Positions 15,053 to 23,825 of a stretch of 29,967 nucleotides of DNA are shown piece after piece. Origin of the DNA: DASZTU01 sp035547675 (GTDB lineage Bacteria; Pseudomonadota; Alphaproteobacteria; Rhizobiales; Devosiaceae). Positions within the stretch are counted from its first letter, which is position 1, and each line of letters starts with the position of its first letter. The DNA lies in NCBI GenBank assembly GCA_035547675.1, contig DASZUI010000120.1, positions 1 to 29,967 of the forward strand. The letters run 5' to 3'. The translations under genes were made by a program, and so were the position numbers. Under the pieces are notes generated by a model, which saw only the letters and a list, made by a program, of their open reading frames with translations, made no database searches and was not told the origin of the DNA.

Positions 15053-15745
15053 ATGAGCATCAGCAGGAAGGTGACCGGCGGCCTCGCCTGGGCGGGGCTG
15101 GTCGTTGTCGTTGCGGTTCCGGCCATCGAGGCGGTGCAATCGCGTCTGGCGCCCGCGCCCGAGGCGGCCGTGGCGACACTTGCCCCGCCAGCAGCTGTTG
15201 CGCCAGCCAAGCCGGTGGTGAAGCAGGCCGCCACGCCGGCGCCGGCGGCCGCCAGCCCGCAGCTGAAGGCGGCGGTGCCCGCGCCCATGCCACCCAGGCC
15301 CGAAGCGCGGGAAGTGGCGGCGGTTGCCCCGTCCAAGCCCGAGGCGAGCGAACCTGCGCCGGCGGCTTCGCCCAAGCCCGAGGTAAAGGAAGTCGCGGCC
15401 ACCGATGCCGACACGGTGACCCCGCCGACGGCCAAGGCAAGCGCGCTGCAGCAATATCTGGCGACGGGCAAGAAGCTGCCCGACTATGTGGTATCGAGCC
15501 CGGCCAAGCCGGCCGCCGACGCGTCGGCCTCGCCCGCGGCGGTACAGGCCGCCCCGCCGGCCGCCGATGCCGCGAAGCCGGCCGCCGCGCCGGAGACCGC
15601 CGATGCGGCACCCGTGCCGCAGCCCGCGACGGTCCGTCCCAAGCCGGCGCAGAAGGTGGTGACCGAGGCCGACCTCAAGGAATGGAAGTCCGGCACGCTC
15701 GAGGATTTCCTCAAGCAGCGCGGCCTGCTGACGCCGTCGAACTGA
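15053..15745 (+). CDS. Ala/Pro-rich membrane-anchored protein of unknown function
   Basis: A 230-residue protein with a single N-terminal hydrophobic segment (about 9-27, GGLAWAGLVVVVAVPAIEA) that could be a signal anchor. A long Ala/Pro/Lys-rich, probably disordered region (30-200) resembles the periplasm-spanning linkers of TonB-type or envelope proteins. Two short ordered-looking islands stand out: ALQQYLATGKKLPDYVVSS near 133-150, and a C-terminal VTEADLKEWKSGTLEDFLKQRGLL. I do not recognise a family. It is a real gene judged by the ATG start and coherent composition, but a repetitive Ala/Pro frame in GC-rich DNA lowers certainty. It has its own upstream gap of 144 bases after metF. Confidence 0.6.
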   Translation: MSISRKVTGGLAWAGLVVVVAVPAIEAVQSRLAPAPEAAVATLAPPAAVAPAKPVVKQAATPAPAAASPQLKAAVPAPMPPRPEAREVAAVAPSKPEASEPAPAASPKPEVKEVAATDADTVTPPTAKASALQQYLATGKKLPDYVVSSPAKPAADASASPAAVQAAPPAADAAKPAAAPETADAAPVPQPATVRPKPAQKVVTEADLKEWKSGTLEDFLKQRGLLTPSN

Positions 15746-15812
15746 GCGCCGCCGAACCCGATATGCCCCATCCCGTTTAGCGGCTATTGTGCCGGCGAAT
15801 CGGAGAGGGCTC

Positions 15813-16532
15813 TTGTCGATCTGGACGCGCATCGGCGAAGCGGTTGGCTCGTTCTCGCAGCGTACCGGCGTTGCGGGATCGCTCGCCAATGCGCTCGATC
15901 CGGACAATTGGCTGCCGGGCGGGCGCGATGCCGCCTTCACGCTGGCGCTGATCGCGCTTTCCGCCAAGATGGCGGTTTCCGACGGCGTAGTGACGGCGAG
16001 CGAAATCGCCGCCTTCAAGAAGACCGTGGTCATTCCGCCCGGGCAGGAGGCGCAGGTCGAGCGCATCTTCGCGCTCGCGCAGCGCGATGTCGCCGGCTAC
16101 GAAGCCTATGCCAGGAAGATCGGCCGCTTCTTCTTCGATACGCCCGAAACGCTGGAGCATGTGCTCGACGGGCTGTTTTCGATCGCGGCGGCGGACGGCA
16201 TGATCCATGAGGCGGAACTCGCCTATCTCCGCCGCGTCAGCGACCTGTTCGGCTTCGACGAGGCGCGCTTCGAGCAGATCGCGGCGCAGCACGTCTATCT
16301 CGACGAGGGCATTGATCCCTATCTGGTGCTGGGGCTGATGCCCGGCGCCAGCAAGGAGGAGGTCCGGCGCGTCTATCGGCGGCTCGTTGCCGAGCATCAT
16401 CCGGACCGGCTGATCGCCAAGGGCGTGCCCGAGGAACTGATCGGGGTGGCGACCAGGCGCATGGCGGCGATCAACCATGCCTACCAGCAGATCATGAAGC
16501 CCAAGCTCCTCGCCCGCCAGGGAGCGACTTGA
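15813..16532 (+). CDS. TerB/J-domain co-chaperone, DjlA-like
   Basis: A 239-residue protein. A TerB/DjlA-type helical domain (about 38-158) shows FTLALIALSAKMAVSDGVVTASEI and FSIAAADGMIHEAELAYLRRV. A C-terminal J domain (about 169-230) contains VYRRLVAEHHPDRL with the HPD triad at 196-198, needed to stimulate DnaK/Hsp70 ATPase. Unlike E. coli DjlA, no N-terminal membrane helix is evident, so a soluble protein is predicted. TTG 15813 is chosen as start because GGAGAGGG lies just upstream; the in-frame GTG at 15789 has no such signal. Its stop codon lies inside the likely rnpB promoter. Confidence 0.87.
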   Translation: MSIWTRIGEAVGSFSQRTGVAGSLANALDPDNWLPGGRDAAFTLALIALSAKMAVSDGVVTASEIAAFKKTVVIPPGQEAQVERIFALAQRDVAGYEAYARKIGRFFFDTPETLEHVLDGLFSIAAADGMIHEAELAYLRRVSDLFGFDEARFEQIAAQHVYLDEGIDPYLVLGLMPGASKEEVRRVYRRLVAEHHPDRLIAKGVPEELIGVATRRMAAINHAYQQIMKPKLLARQGAT

Positions 16533-16557
16533 CGGGCGGCGGGGCCTGTCTTTAGAG
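16529..16557 (+). promoter_or_regulatory. Probable sigma-70 promoter of rnpB
   Basis: TTGACG (16529-16534) and TTAGAG (16552-16557) are separated by 17 bases. Transcription would start near 16563-16566, where the folded RNase P RNA begins. The -35 box overlaps the stop codon of the TerB/J-domain gene. Confidence 0.6.
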
Positions 16558-16561
16558 CAGG

Positions 16562-16970
<409 letters not shown>

Positions 16971-16986
16971 CCAGGCATCCGCCTGG
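16971..16986 (+). terminator. Hairpin directly after rnpB, possible terminator
   Basis: CCAGGC-ATCC-GCCTGG followed by ACCGCACTTT lies two bases beyond RNase P helix P1. It is the same module that abuts four stop codons in the window, here behind a non-coding RNA, which supports a 3'-end role independent of translation. Confidence 0.45.
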
Positions 16987-17435
16987 ACCGCACTTTCGAT
17001 GCGGGCACGTAGAGTGCGCGCTGCCCATGGTTCGCCCTTCGACAAGCTCAGGAGGCTCACCATGAGGTCGTGGATTCCGGTGGGCACGACTTTTCCATTC
17101 CCACGACTTCATCGTTCGGGACTTCGTCTTCCACCCCCAAAGGCCTCATCCTGATCCACCCGCGCGATCTCATCCTGAGCTTGTCGAAGGATGGGCAGCG
17201 CGCGCTCTGGATTCCGGCCTTCGCCGGAATGACAAGGTGAGCGTGGCACGGCCTCGCCCCAACCCCGCCGTCATTCCGGCCAAGTAGGGTGCGCGCTGCC
17301 CATGGTTCGAGGCTCGGCTACGCCTCGCACCTCACCATGAGGTGGGGGAAACAAACCCAGCCTCATCCTGGGGTGGGACCCCCGGACTTGATCCGGGGGA
17401 CCCTCGAAGGATGGGCAGCGCGCGCCGGCCAGCCG
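16971..17435. repeat. Composite dispersed repeats between rnpB and rsmH
   Basis: About 460 bases made of stacked repeat modules. They include the terminal hairpin, CCCTTCGACAAGCTCAGG with an inverted CCTGAGCTTGTCGAAGG copy (about 17173-17190), CTGGATTCCGGCC...GGAATGAC (17207-17233) with a truncated inverted partner CGTCATTCCGGC (17269-17280), CCATGGTTCGAGGCTCGG (about 17301) with CACCTCACCATGAGG, and a right end AAGGATGGGCAGCGCGCG. Several modules are cut by others, indicating successive insertions. No gene is visible; mraZ, expected around here, is absent. Confidence 0.8.
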
Positions 17436-17589
17436 CCCTATGGGCAACAGATTCTTAAGTTCCCTTGGTCAAATTGGCCGAGAATATCCGGCTCGCCGGA
17501 CGGTCGCTCGACCGACGTCCATCCGGGGTGCGACCCACCCCATTCGCCAGCGTCTCGGCCTGAGCGCCGAAGTGGAGATTTGCCCGACT

Positions 17590-18588
17590 ATGCGTCAGCC
17601 CCGCGCGCCAGAGGAGATGCCGCCGGCTGGACCGCATCAGCCGGTGCTGCTGGCCGAAGTGCTGGCCGCGCTGGCGCCTCTCGGCGGCGCCACCATTGTC
17701 GACGGGACCTTCGGGGCGGGCGGCTATTCGCGGGCGCTGCTCGAGGCCGGCGCCAATGTCATCGCCATCGATCGCGATCCCAGCGTGGCAGGCTTCGCCC
17801 AGGCCCTTTCGGCCGAGTTCGGCGGGCGCTTCCGCTTCGTGCCAGGGACGTTTTCCGCGCTCGACCTGCTGGCCGGCGATGCGCCGGTCGAGGGCGTCGT
17901 GCTCGACATCGGGGTTTCCTCGATGCAGCTCGACGAGGCGCTGCGGGGCTTTTCGTTCATGCGCGAAGGGCCGCTCGACATGCGCATGTCCGGGGCCGGC
18001 GAGAGCGCCGCGGACCTCATCAACGGCCTCGAGGAATCCGAACTGGCCGACCTGCTCTATGCCTATGGCGAGGAGCGGAAATCGCGCCGCATCGCGCATG
18101 TGATCGTGGCGGCGCGGGCCGGGGCGCCGATCACCACGACAGGCGAACTGGCGCGGCTCATCGAAAAGGCCGTAGGGCGCAAGCCGGGCGACATCCATCC
18201 GGCGACGCGGAGCTTCCAGGCGCTGCGCATCGCGGTGAACGACGAATTGGGGCAATTGGTCGAAGGCCTGTTCGCGGCCGAGCGGCTGCTGCCCGAGGGC
18301 GGGCGGCTGGCGGTCGTCGCCTTCCATTCGCTCGAGGACCGGGTGGTCAAGCGCTTCCTCGATTCCAGCAAAGGCGGCCCGATCCAGTCGCGCTACATGC
18401 CCGCCGTCGAGGCCGAGGCGCCGCGCTGGGTCGGGGTCTCCAAGGCCATCAAGGCGGGGGCGGCCGAACTCGCCCGCAATCCGCGCGCCCGGTCGGCGGT
18501 GCTGCGCAGCGCCCGCCGCTCTGCTGCCCCGGCAAGGCCGGTGAGCCTTGCGGGGCTGGGCGTGCCGACCCTGAGGGGGGCCGCATGA
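17590..18588 (+). CDS. rsmH: 16S rRNA (cytosine(1402)-N4)-methyltransferase RsmH (MraW)
   Basis: A 332-residue SAM-dependent methyltransferase that modifies C1402 of 16S rRNA, first gene of the dcw cluster here. GPHQPVLLAEVLAAL and motif I DGTFGAGGYS (38-47) are seen. Also present are AIDRDPSVAGFA, VLDIGVSSMQLDEALRGFSF, GPLDMRM and, near the end, VAFHSLEDRVVKRF, all diagnostic. The frame is open for 50 more codons upstream to ATG 17440. ATG 17590 is chosen for family length and GGAG at 17574, although the spacing is long; ATG 17617 is another option. The stop overlaps ftsL as ATGA. Confidence 0.96.
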   Translation: MRQPRAPEEMPPAGPHQPVLLAEVLAALAPLGGATIVDGTFGAGGYSRALLEAGANVIAIDRDPSVAGFAQALSAEFGGRFRFVPGTFSALDLLAGDAPVEGVVLDIGVSSMQLDEALRGFSFMREGPLDMRMSGAGESAADLINGLEESELADLLYAYGEERKSRRIAHVIVAARAGAPITTTGELARLIEKAVGRKPGDIHPATRSFQALRIAVNDELGQLVEGLFAAERLLPEGGRLAVVAFHSLEDRVVKRFLDSSKGGPIQSRYMPAVEAEAPRWVGVSKAIKAGAAELARNPRARSAVLRSARRSAAPARPVSLAGLGVPTLRGAA

Positions 18589-18959
18589 TCCGCAAGCTCA
18601 ATATCATCCTCATGCTGACCAGCAGCATCGCCTTTGTCGCCGTCTATGGCCTCAAATATTCGGTCGAGGACGTGGCCAAGCAGAAGCAGGCGCTGGAGCG
18701 GCAGATCGAAAAGCAGAAGGGACAATTGTCGCTGCTCGAGGCTGACTGGAGCTATCTCAACCAGCCCGGCTATATCCAGCCGATCATCGACCGGCATCTC
18801 GACCAGCTGAAGCTGCAGCCGATCGCGCAGTCGCAATTCGGCTCCCTCGAGGACATCCCGATGCGCCCGGTGCAGCCCGACACGCAAGCCATGACCGACC
18901 TCATCAAATCGCTCGAATCCGGGGTCGACCCGGCCGACAAGCCGATGGGAGGGCAGTAG
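18585..18959 (+). CDS. ftsL: Cell division protein FtsL
   Basis: A 124-residue bitopic inner-membrane protein: a short basic cytoplasmic start (MIRKLN), one transmembrane helix (about 6-23), and a periplasmic coiled coil (about 26-56, EDVAKQKQALERQIEKQKGQLSLLEADW). The segment after it, YLNQPGYIQPIIDRHL, is typical of alphaproteobacterial FtsL. In the divisome it forms a complex with FtsB and FtsQ and helps activate FtsW/FtsI. Identity rests on topology plus its fixed place between rsmH and ftsI. Its ATG overlaps the rsmH stop by four bases, and its own TAG is immediately followed by the ftsI ATG, so the three are translationally coupled. Confidence 0.88.
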   Translation: MIRKLNIILMLTSSIAFVAVYGLKYSVEDVAKQKQALERQIEKQKGQLSLLEADWSYLNQPGYIQPIIDRHLDQLKLQPIAQSQFGSLEDIPMRPVQPDTQAMTDLIKSLESGVDPADKPMGGQ

Positions 18960-20684
18960 ATGGCCGTCCTCACCGGCGAAGAGACCCCAATCGCGCTCAC
19001 CGGCGGCCGCCAGCTGCGCGGCAATCTCACGCGCACCCGCATTCGCTGGATGATCGCCGGGCTCGTCGCCATTTTCGCCATCGTCTCGGGGCGCCTGGTG
19101 CAGCTCGGCATGGTAACGACCGACAATACCATCGAGGGACGGACGCGCGAGGCGATCAGCGCGGCGCGGCCGGCGATCCTCGACCGCAACGGGCTCGAAA
19201 TGGCGGTCGATATCCGCGTGCCCTCGCTCTACGCCGAGCCGCGCCGCATCATCGACGTGGACGATGCGGTCGAGAAACTGCGCACCGTGCTGCCGGACCT
19301 CGATCCGAAATGGCTGAGGAGCAAGCTTTCGGGCGACAAGGGGTTCGTGTGGATCAAGCGCGACCTGACGCCGGAGATCGAGGACAAGATTTACCAGCTC
19401 GGCATTCCGGGCCTCGACTTCCTCACCGAGAGCAAGCGCTTCTACCCCGGCGGACCGGAGGCCTCGCATATCCTGGGCTCGGTCAATGTGGACAATGAGG
19501 GCATTGGCGGCATCGAGCAATATATCGACAAGCAGGACCTCGACGTCCTGCAGTCGGTGGGCATCGCCAACGGGCAGAATCTCAAGCCGGTGCAGCTCAG
19601 CATCGACATGCGCGTGCAGCACGAGATGCGCCAGCAATTGCTCGACGCGCTCAACCGCTACCACGCCAAGGCCGATGCGGCGGTGATGCTCGACATCAAG
19701 ACGGGGGAGGTAGTCGCTCTGGTGTCATTGCCGGACTTCGACCCCAATGACCCTTCCTCGATGGTCGCCCCCTATAATGGCGAGCCGGCGATGCGCTTCA
19801 ACCGCATTACGGCGGGCAAGTACGAGCTCGGCTCGACCTTCAAGACGATCACCATTGCCGGCGCGCTCGACAGCGGCGCGGTGAAGATGACGGATCGGTT
19901 CGATGCCCGTTTCGGCGTGCGCTTCGGGCGCTTCACCATCACCGATTTCCACGGCCAGAACCGAATCCTGACGGTGCCCGAGGTCTATAAATACTCCTCG
20001 AATGTGGGCGCCATCCACATCATGCAGCAATGGGGCAAGGACAATTACCGCGCCTTCATGACCAAGGTCGGCTTCGACGATCCGCTGCCGATCGAGCTGC
20101 CGGAAAAAACCAATTCCTACATCCCGAAGACGTTTTCCGATGTCACGGCGGCGACGGCCTCGTTCGGCCACGGCATCTCGATCACGCCGCTGCACATGGC
20201 CGCCGCCATGGCCGCCTTCGTCAATAACGGCATCTATGAGCCGCCGACGCTCTATCCGCGCACGCCCGAGCAGGCGGCGGCCGTCGCCAAGCGCCTCATC
20301 TCGCCCCAGACCAGCCTCGAAATCCGTGAATTGATGCGCCTCAACGCGCTCGAAGGCTCCGGCACCGTAATGGACCGGGCGGCGCAGGGCTATCGCGTCG
20401 GCGGCAAGACGGGCACGGCCGAAAAGGTCGAGCACGGGGTTTACTCGCGCACCAAGGATTTCAACGTCTTTGCCTCGGCCTTCCCGCTGGACGACCCCAA
20501 ATATGCAATGGTGGTGATCGTGGACGAGCCGCACCGGGAGAGCCCGACGACCGGCGACACCGCCGGCTGGAACGCCGGGCAGGTGACGGGACGGATCGTC
20601 TCCAGCGTCGCGCCCATGCTCGGCATTGCGCCCAAATTCGACAAGCTGGTCGATGATCAGCTTGTTCCGATGGCGATCAGATGA
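18960..20684 (+). CDS. ftsI: Septal peptidoglycan transpeptidase FtsI (PBP3)
   Basis: A 574-residue class B penicillin-binding protein anchored by one N-terminal transmembrane helix (about 31-50). A dimerisation domain (about 65-225) precedes the transpeptidase domain, whose active-site motifs are intact: STFK with S292, SSN at 346-348 and KTG at 483-485. It cross-links septal peptidoglycan together with the glycosyltransferase FtsW, and is the target of several beta-lactams. The start ATG is directly adjacent to the ftsL stop. A murE gene follows in the same direction 13 bases downstream if its first ATG is used. Confidence 0.95.
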   Translation: MAVLTGEETPIALTGGRQLRGNLTRTRIRWMIAGLVAIFAIVSGRLVQLGMVTTDNTIEGRTREAISAARPAILDRNGLEMAVDIRVPSLYAEPRRIIDVDDAVEKLRTVLPDLDPKWLRSKLSGDKGFVWIKRDLTPEIEDKIYQLGIPGLDFLTESKRFYPGGPEASHILGSVNVDNEGIGGIEQYIDKQDLDVLQSVGIANGQNLKPVQLSIDMRVQHEMRQQLLDALNRYHAKADAAVMLDIKTGEVVALVSLPDFDPNDPSSMVAPYNGEPAMRFNRITAGKYELGSTFKTITIAGALDSGAVKMTDRFDARFGVRFGRFTITDFHGQNRILTVPEVYKYSSNVGAIHIMQQWGKDNYRAFMTKVGFDDPLPIELPEKTNSYIPKTFSDVTAATASFGHGISITPLHMAAAMAAFVNNGIYEPPTLYPRTPEQAAAVAKRLISPQTSLEIRELMRLNALEGSGTVMDRAAQGYRVGGKTGTAEKVEHGVYSRTKDFNVFASAFPLDDPKYAMVVIVDEPHRESPTTGDTAGWNAGQVTGRIVSSVAPMLGIAPKFDKLVDDQLVPMAIR

Positions 20685-20697
20685 ACGGACCGACCAG

Positions 20698-22239
20698 ATG
20701 ACAGGGATGCGGCAGAGCGGGATTCGCGCGGCGGACGCGGACACGCTATCTAGGGCTGAACGCCCGGCGGTCGGGCGACAGGACGGGGTCCAGGTGTCGT
20801 TTCTGCTGAACGACCTGCTGCATGGCGGGTTGAACAAAGCGCCCGAGGGGCAGATCCGGGTTGCCGGCATCAATGCCGACAGCCGGGCGATCCTGCCGGG
20901 CGAGGCGTTTTTCGCGCTGCCGGGCGGCAAGGCGCATGGCAACAGCTTCATCGCGGAGGCGGTGGCCCATGGCGCGAGCGTGATCGTGACCGACAAGCGG
21001 CCGGCCGCCGATCCGGGCGTGCCGGTGATCGTGGTCAGGGACGTGCGGGCGCGCTACGCCAAGGCGGCGGTCAGGCGCTACGCGCCGCAGCCGGCGGTGG
21101 CCGTGGCGGTAACGGGCACCAATGGCAAGACCTCGGTTGCGTCCTTCGTGCGGCAGTTCTGGCAAGCGGCGGGCGTCAGGGCGGCAAGCCTCGGAACGCT
21201 GGGCGTCGAGACGGCGGCGGGGATCGTTCCCGGCTCGCTGACGACGCCCGACGCACTGACGCTGCATCGCGAGCTCCACCTGCTCAAGGGGCAGGGGATC
21301 GACCATGTGGCGCTCGAGGCATCGAGCCACGGGCTCGACCAGCGCCGGCTCGACGGCATGCGCTTCAAGGCGGTGGCCTTCACCAATCTCAATCGCGACC
21401 ATCTCGACTATCACGAGACCATGGAGGCCTATGCCGAGGCCAAGCTGCGCCTGTTCAGGAACCTGGCGGCGGAGGGCGGGTCGGCGGTGGTCAATGCCGA
21501 CGATCCCGAGGGCATGCCGTTCCTGTTCGCGGCGCTCGACCGGGGCCTTTCGCCCATGACCATCGGGCGGGAAGGGGCGTGGTTCGAGATCGGCTCCATC
21601 GCCAATGAGGGCTATGGCCAGCGGGTCAAGGGCAGGCTCGTGGGCGAGCCGGTGGATTTCCTGCTGCCGCTCACCGGCGAGTTCCAGGTCTATAATGCGG
21701 TCACGGCGCTCGGCCTTGCCATGGCGACGGGCATCGTCAAGGAGCAGGGGCTCGCCGCCATCGAGCACCTCAGGGGCGCGCGCGGCCGGCTGGAACTGGT
21801 GGCCGAGCACAATGGCGCGGCGATCTTCGTCGACTATTCGCACAAGCCGGTGGCGCTGGAGAGTGCGCTGGCCTCGCTCCGCCCCTATGCCAGGGGCAAG
21901 CTCCATGTCGTGTTCGGTGCCGGCGGCGATCGCGACAGGGGCAAGCGCCCGATGATGGGCGAGGTCGCCGGCCGCATGGCCGATGACGTGATCGTCACCG
22001 ACGACAATCCGCGCACCGAGGACGCCGCCGCTATCCGCGGCGAAATCATCGCCGCCGTGCCCTCGGCCAGGGAGATCGGCGACCGGCGCGAGGCGATCCG
22101 CTCGGCGGTCAAATCGCTCGAGCCGGGAGACGTGCTGCTGGTGGCCGGCAAGGGCCACGAAGACTACCAGATCGTCGGCACCGCCAAGCACCATTTCTCC
22201 GACCACGAAGTGATCGCCGAGGCGCTGCGGGGGGTTTAG
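20698..22239 (+). CDS. murE: UDP-MurNAc-tripeptide synthetase MurE (meso-DAP ligase)
   Basis: A Mur ligase that adds meso-diaminopimelate to UDP-MurNAc-L-Ala-D-Glu in the cytosol. With ATG 20698 it is 513 residues. The first 32 residues do not look family-like, and GTG 20794, preceded by GGACGGGG and starting VSFLLNDLL, would give a more typical 481. Motifs (ATG numbering) are GINADSR and FFALPG in the UDP-binding domain, P-loop TGTNGKTS from 139, SLTTPDALTL, LEASSHGLDQ, NLNRDHLDYH, VDYSHKP, and DNPR at 436-439, the signature of meso-DAP rather than lysine specificity. In standard dcw order murF should follow; here the coding run stops and repeats begin. Confidence 0.95.
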   Translation: MTGMRQSGIRAADADTLSRAERPAVGRQDGVQVSFLLNDLLHGGLNKAPEGQIRVAGINADSRAILPGEAFFALPGGKAHGNSFIAEAVAHGASVIVTDKRPAADPGVPVIVVRDVRARYAKAAVRRYAPQPAVAVAVTGTNGKTSVASFVRQFWQAAGVRAASLGTLGVETAAGIVPGSLTTPDALTLHRELHLLKGQGIDHVALEASSHGLDQRRLDGMRFKAVAFTNLNRDHLDYHETMEAYAEAKLRLFRNLAAEGGSAVVNADDPEGMPFLFAALDRGLSPMTIGREGAWFEIGSIANEGYGQRVKGRLVGEPVDFLLPLTGEFQVYNAVTALGLAMATGIVKEQGLAAIEHLRGARGRLELVAEHNGAAIFVDYSHKPVALESALASLRPYARGKLHVVFGAGGDRDRGKRPMMGEVAGRMADDVIVTDDNPRTEDAAAIRGEIIAAVPSAREIGDRREAIRSAVKSLEPGDVLLVAGKGHEDYQIVGTAKHHFSDHEVIAEALRGV

Positions 22240-22565
22240 CCAATCCCGGCGATGTAGGAGCCTGCTGCTGGATTCCGGCCTTCGCCGGAATGACGCAGCG
22301 GAATTGGCGAAGCCGGTATTTTACCCCGATGTCGTTCCGGTGGAATTGGGCAAAGCCCGTGCCCCACCCCCGGCGTCATTCCGGCGAAGGCCGGAATCCA
22401 GCCGGAGACTCGGCCTCGCAGCTCATGCCGCTGTTGCCTTCCTGTTACGCGCCAGGGACTGGCGCTGTCGGCGGCTTGCGCCGGAGAGTTGAGCGTGATC
22501 AAAGAAGCGCAAGGCTGGCAGGCGCTTCGCTCGACGGCCGGATCCGGGCGAGGAACGCGTCGGCA
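22240..22565. repeat. Repeat-bearing gap where murF is expected
   Basis: A 326-base gap between murE and mraY. A 28-base sequence starting CTGGATTCCGGCC (22268-22295) is repeated exactly in inverted orientation at 22374-22401. The 78 bases between contain a diverged internal duplication (GGAATTGGCGAAGCC / GGAATTGGGCAAAGCCC). From 22402 to 22565 nothing recognisable was found; all three frames were read for a MurF C-terminus and none was seen. The mraY ribosome-binding region is weak. Confidence 0.8.
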
Positions 22566-23654
22566 ATGCTGTATTTTCTGGGGCAACTGGGTAGCGACCT
22601 CAGCGCCCTTAACGTCTTCCGCTACATTACGTTCAGGACGGCCGGCGCGCTCGTGACGGCGCTGTTCTTCGTGTTCCTGTTCGGGCCGGGCATGATCGCC
22701 GCGCTGCGCATCCGCCAGGGCAAGGGGGGACCGCCGATCCGCCAGGACGGGCCGGCGAGCCATCTGGTCACCAAGAAGGGCACGCCCATCATGGGCGGCC
22801 TGATGATCCTCGCCGGCACGGTGATCTCGACGCTGCTCTGGGCCAACCTCGCCAATGGCTATATCTGGGTGGTGCTGGCGGTCACGATCCTCTTCGGCGC
22901 GATCGGCTTTTATGACGACTATCTCAAGGTCACCCGCATGTCCCACAAGGGCTTCGGGGGCCGGCAGCGGCTCATCATCGAGTTCATCATCGCGGGTATC
23001 GCGACCTATCTGATGACCACGATGGATGCGACGCATTTCTCGCATTCGCTGCTCTTCCCCTTTGTGAAGGGGCTGGCGCTCAATTTCGGCATCTTCTTCT
23101 TCATCGTGGGGGCCTTCGTCATCACGGCGGCGGGCAATTCGGTCAATTTGACCGACGGGCTGGACGGGCTCGCGATCGTGCCGGTGATGATCGCGGCGGG
23201 CTCGTTCGGGCTGATCGCGTATCTCGTGGGCAACCAGAATTTCGCCGATTACCTGCTGGTCGATTTCGTGCCGGGCACCGGCGAATTGTCGGTGCTCTGT
23301 GGCGCGCTGATCGGGGCGGGGCTCGGATTTCTGTGGTTCAACGCGCCGCCGGCGCAGATTTTCATGGGCGATACGGGCTCGCTCGCCCTGGGCGGCGCGC
23401 TGGGCTCGATCGCCGTGGCCACCAAGCACGAGATCGTGCTCGCCATCATCGGCGGGCTGTTCCTCCTGGAGACGGTATCGGTGATCGTGCAGGTGGCCTC
23501 GTTCCGCCTGACCGGCAAGCGCGTCTTCAAGATGGCGCCGATCCACCACCATTTCGAGCATATCGGCTGGACGGAAAGCCAGGTGGTGATCCGCTTCTGG
23601 ATCATCGCCTTCGTGCTGGCGCTGATCGGGCTGAGCTCGCTGAAATTGCGGTGA
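22566..23654 (+). CDS. mraY: Phospho-MurNAc-pentapeptide transferase MraY
   Basis: A 362-residue polytopic (about ten helices) inner-membrane enzyme that transfers phospho-MurNAc-pentapeptide to undecaprenyl phosphate, making lipid I. The N-terminus LNVFRYITFRT and IRQDGPASHLVTKKGTPIMGG are family hallmarks. So are FYDDYLKV, NLTDGLDGLA (DGLDGLA 197-203), FMGDTGSLALGG (G268-S272) and the HHHFEHIGW loop from 327. ATG 22566 gives the usual length, and the upstream in-frame extension is repeat DNA. The ribosome-binding site is poor and the gene is detached from murE by 326 bases, so it may need its own promoter. The stop TGA is followed immediately by a repeat hairpin. murD, normally next, is absent. 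Confidence 0.96.
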   Translation: MLYFLGQLGSDLSALNVFRYITFRTAGALVTALFFVFLFGPGMIAALRIRQGKGGPPIRQDGPASHLVTKKGTPIMGGLMILAGTVISTLLWANLANGYIWVVLAVTILFGAIGFYDDYLKVTRMSHKGFGGRQRLIIEFIIAGIATYLMTTMDATHFSHSLLFPFVKGLALNFGIFFFIVGAFVITAAGNSVNLTDGLDGLAIVPVMIAAGSFGLIAYLVGNQNFADYLLVDFVPGTGELSVLCGALIGAGLGFLWFNAPPAQIFMGDTGSLALGGALGSIAVATKHEIVLAIIGGLFLLETVSVIVQVASFRLTGKRVFKMAPIHHHFEHIGWTESQVVIRFWIIAFVLALIGLSSLKLR

Positions 23655-23670
23655 CCAGCCATTCGGCTGG
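23655..23670 (+). terminator. Stop-abutting hairpin, possible terminator
   Basis: CCAGCC-ATTC-GGCTGG begins on the base right after the mraY stop TGA 23652-23654, followed by ACCTGATTT. If it terminates transcription, mraY is the end of its transcript and ftsW needs a separate promoter. Confidence 0.4.
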
Positions 23671-23815
23671 ACCTGATTTCCGCTGTGGGCAGGTGGGGTG
23701 GGTGCTGCTCATGGTTCGACAGGCTCACCATGAGGTCGTGGAAGTGTGGGGCTATCGCCATTCAACCCCAACCTCATCCTGAGCCTGTCGAAGGATGGGC
23801 AGCGCGCGCCGACAC
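23655..23815. repeat. Dispersed repeat between mraY and the DUF1080 gene
   Basis: The left end is the stop-abutting hairpin, then CGCTGTGGGCAGGTGGGG, then CATGGTTCGACAGGCTCACC with ATGAGGTCGTGG. The right part is the inverted CCTCATCCTGAGCCTGTCG, AAGGATGGGCAGCGCGCG module. It shares its organisation with the elements at 245, 12726 and 16971. It sits where murD is normally found. Confidence 0.8.
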
Positions 23816-23825
23816 CGCTCCCATT

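Noticed and set aside
22402..22565. Possible murF 3' remnant before mraY
   Set aside because: All three frames were read and no MurF C-terminal motif (KGS-type loop) was found.
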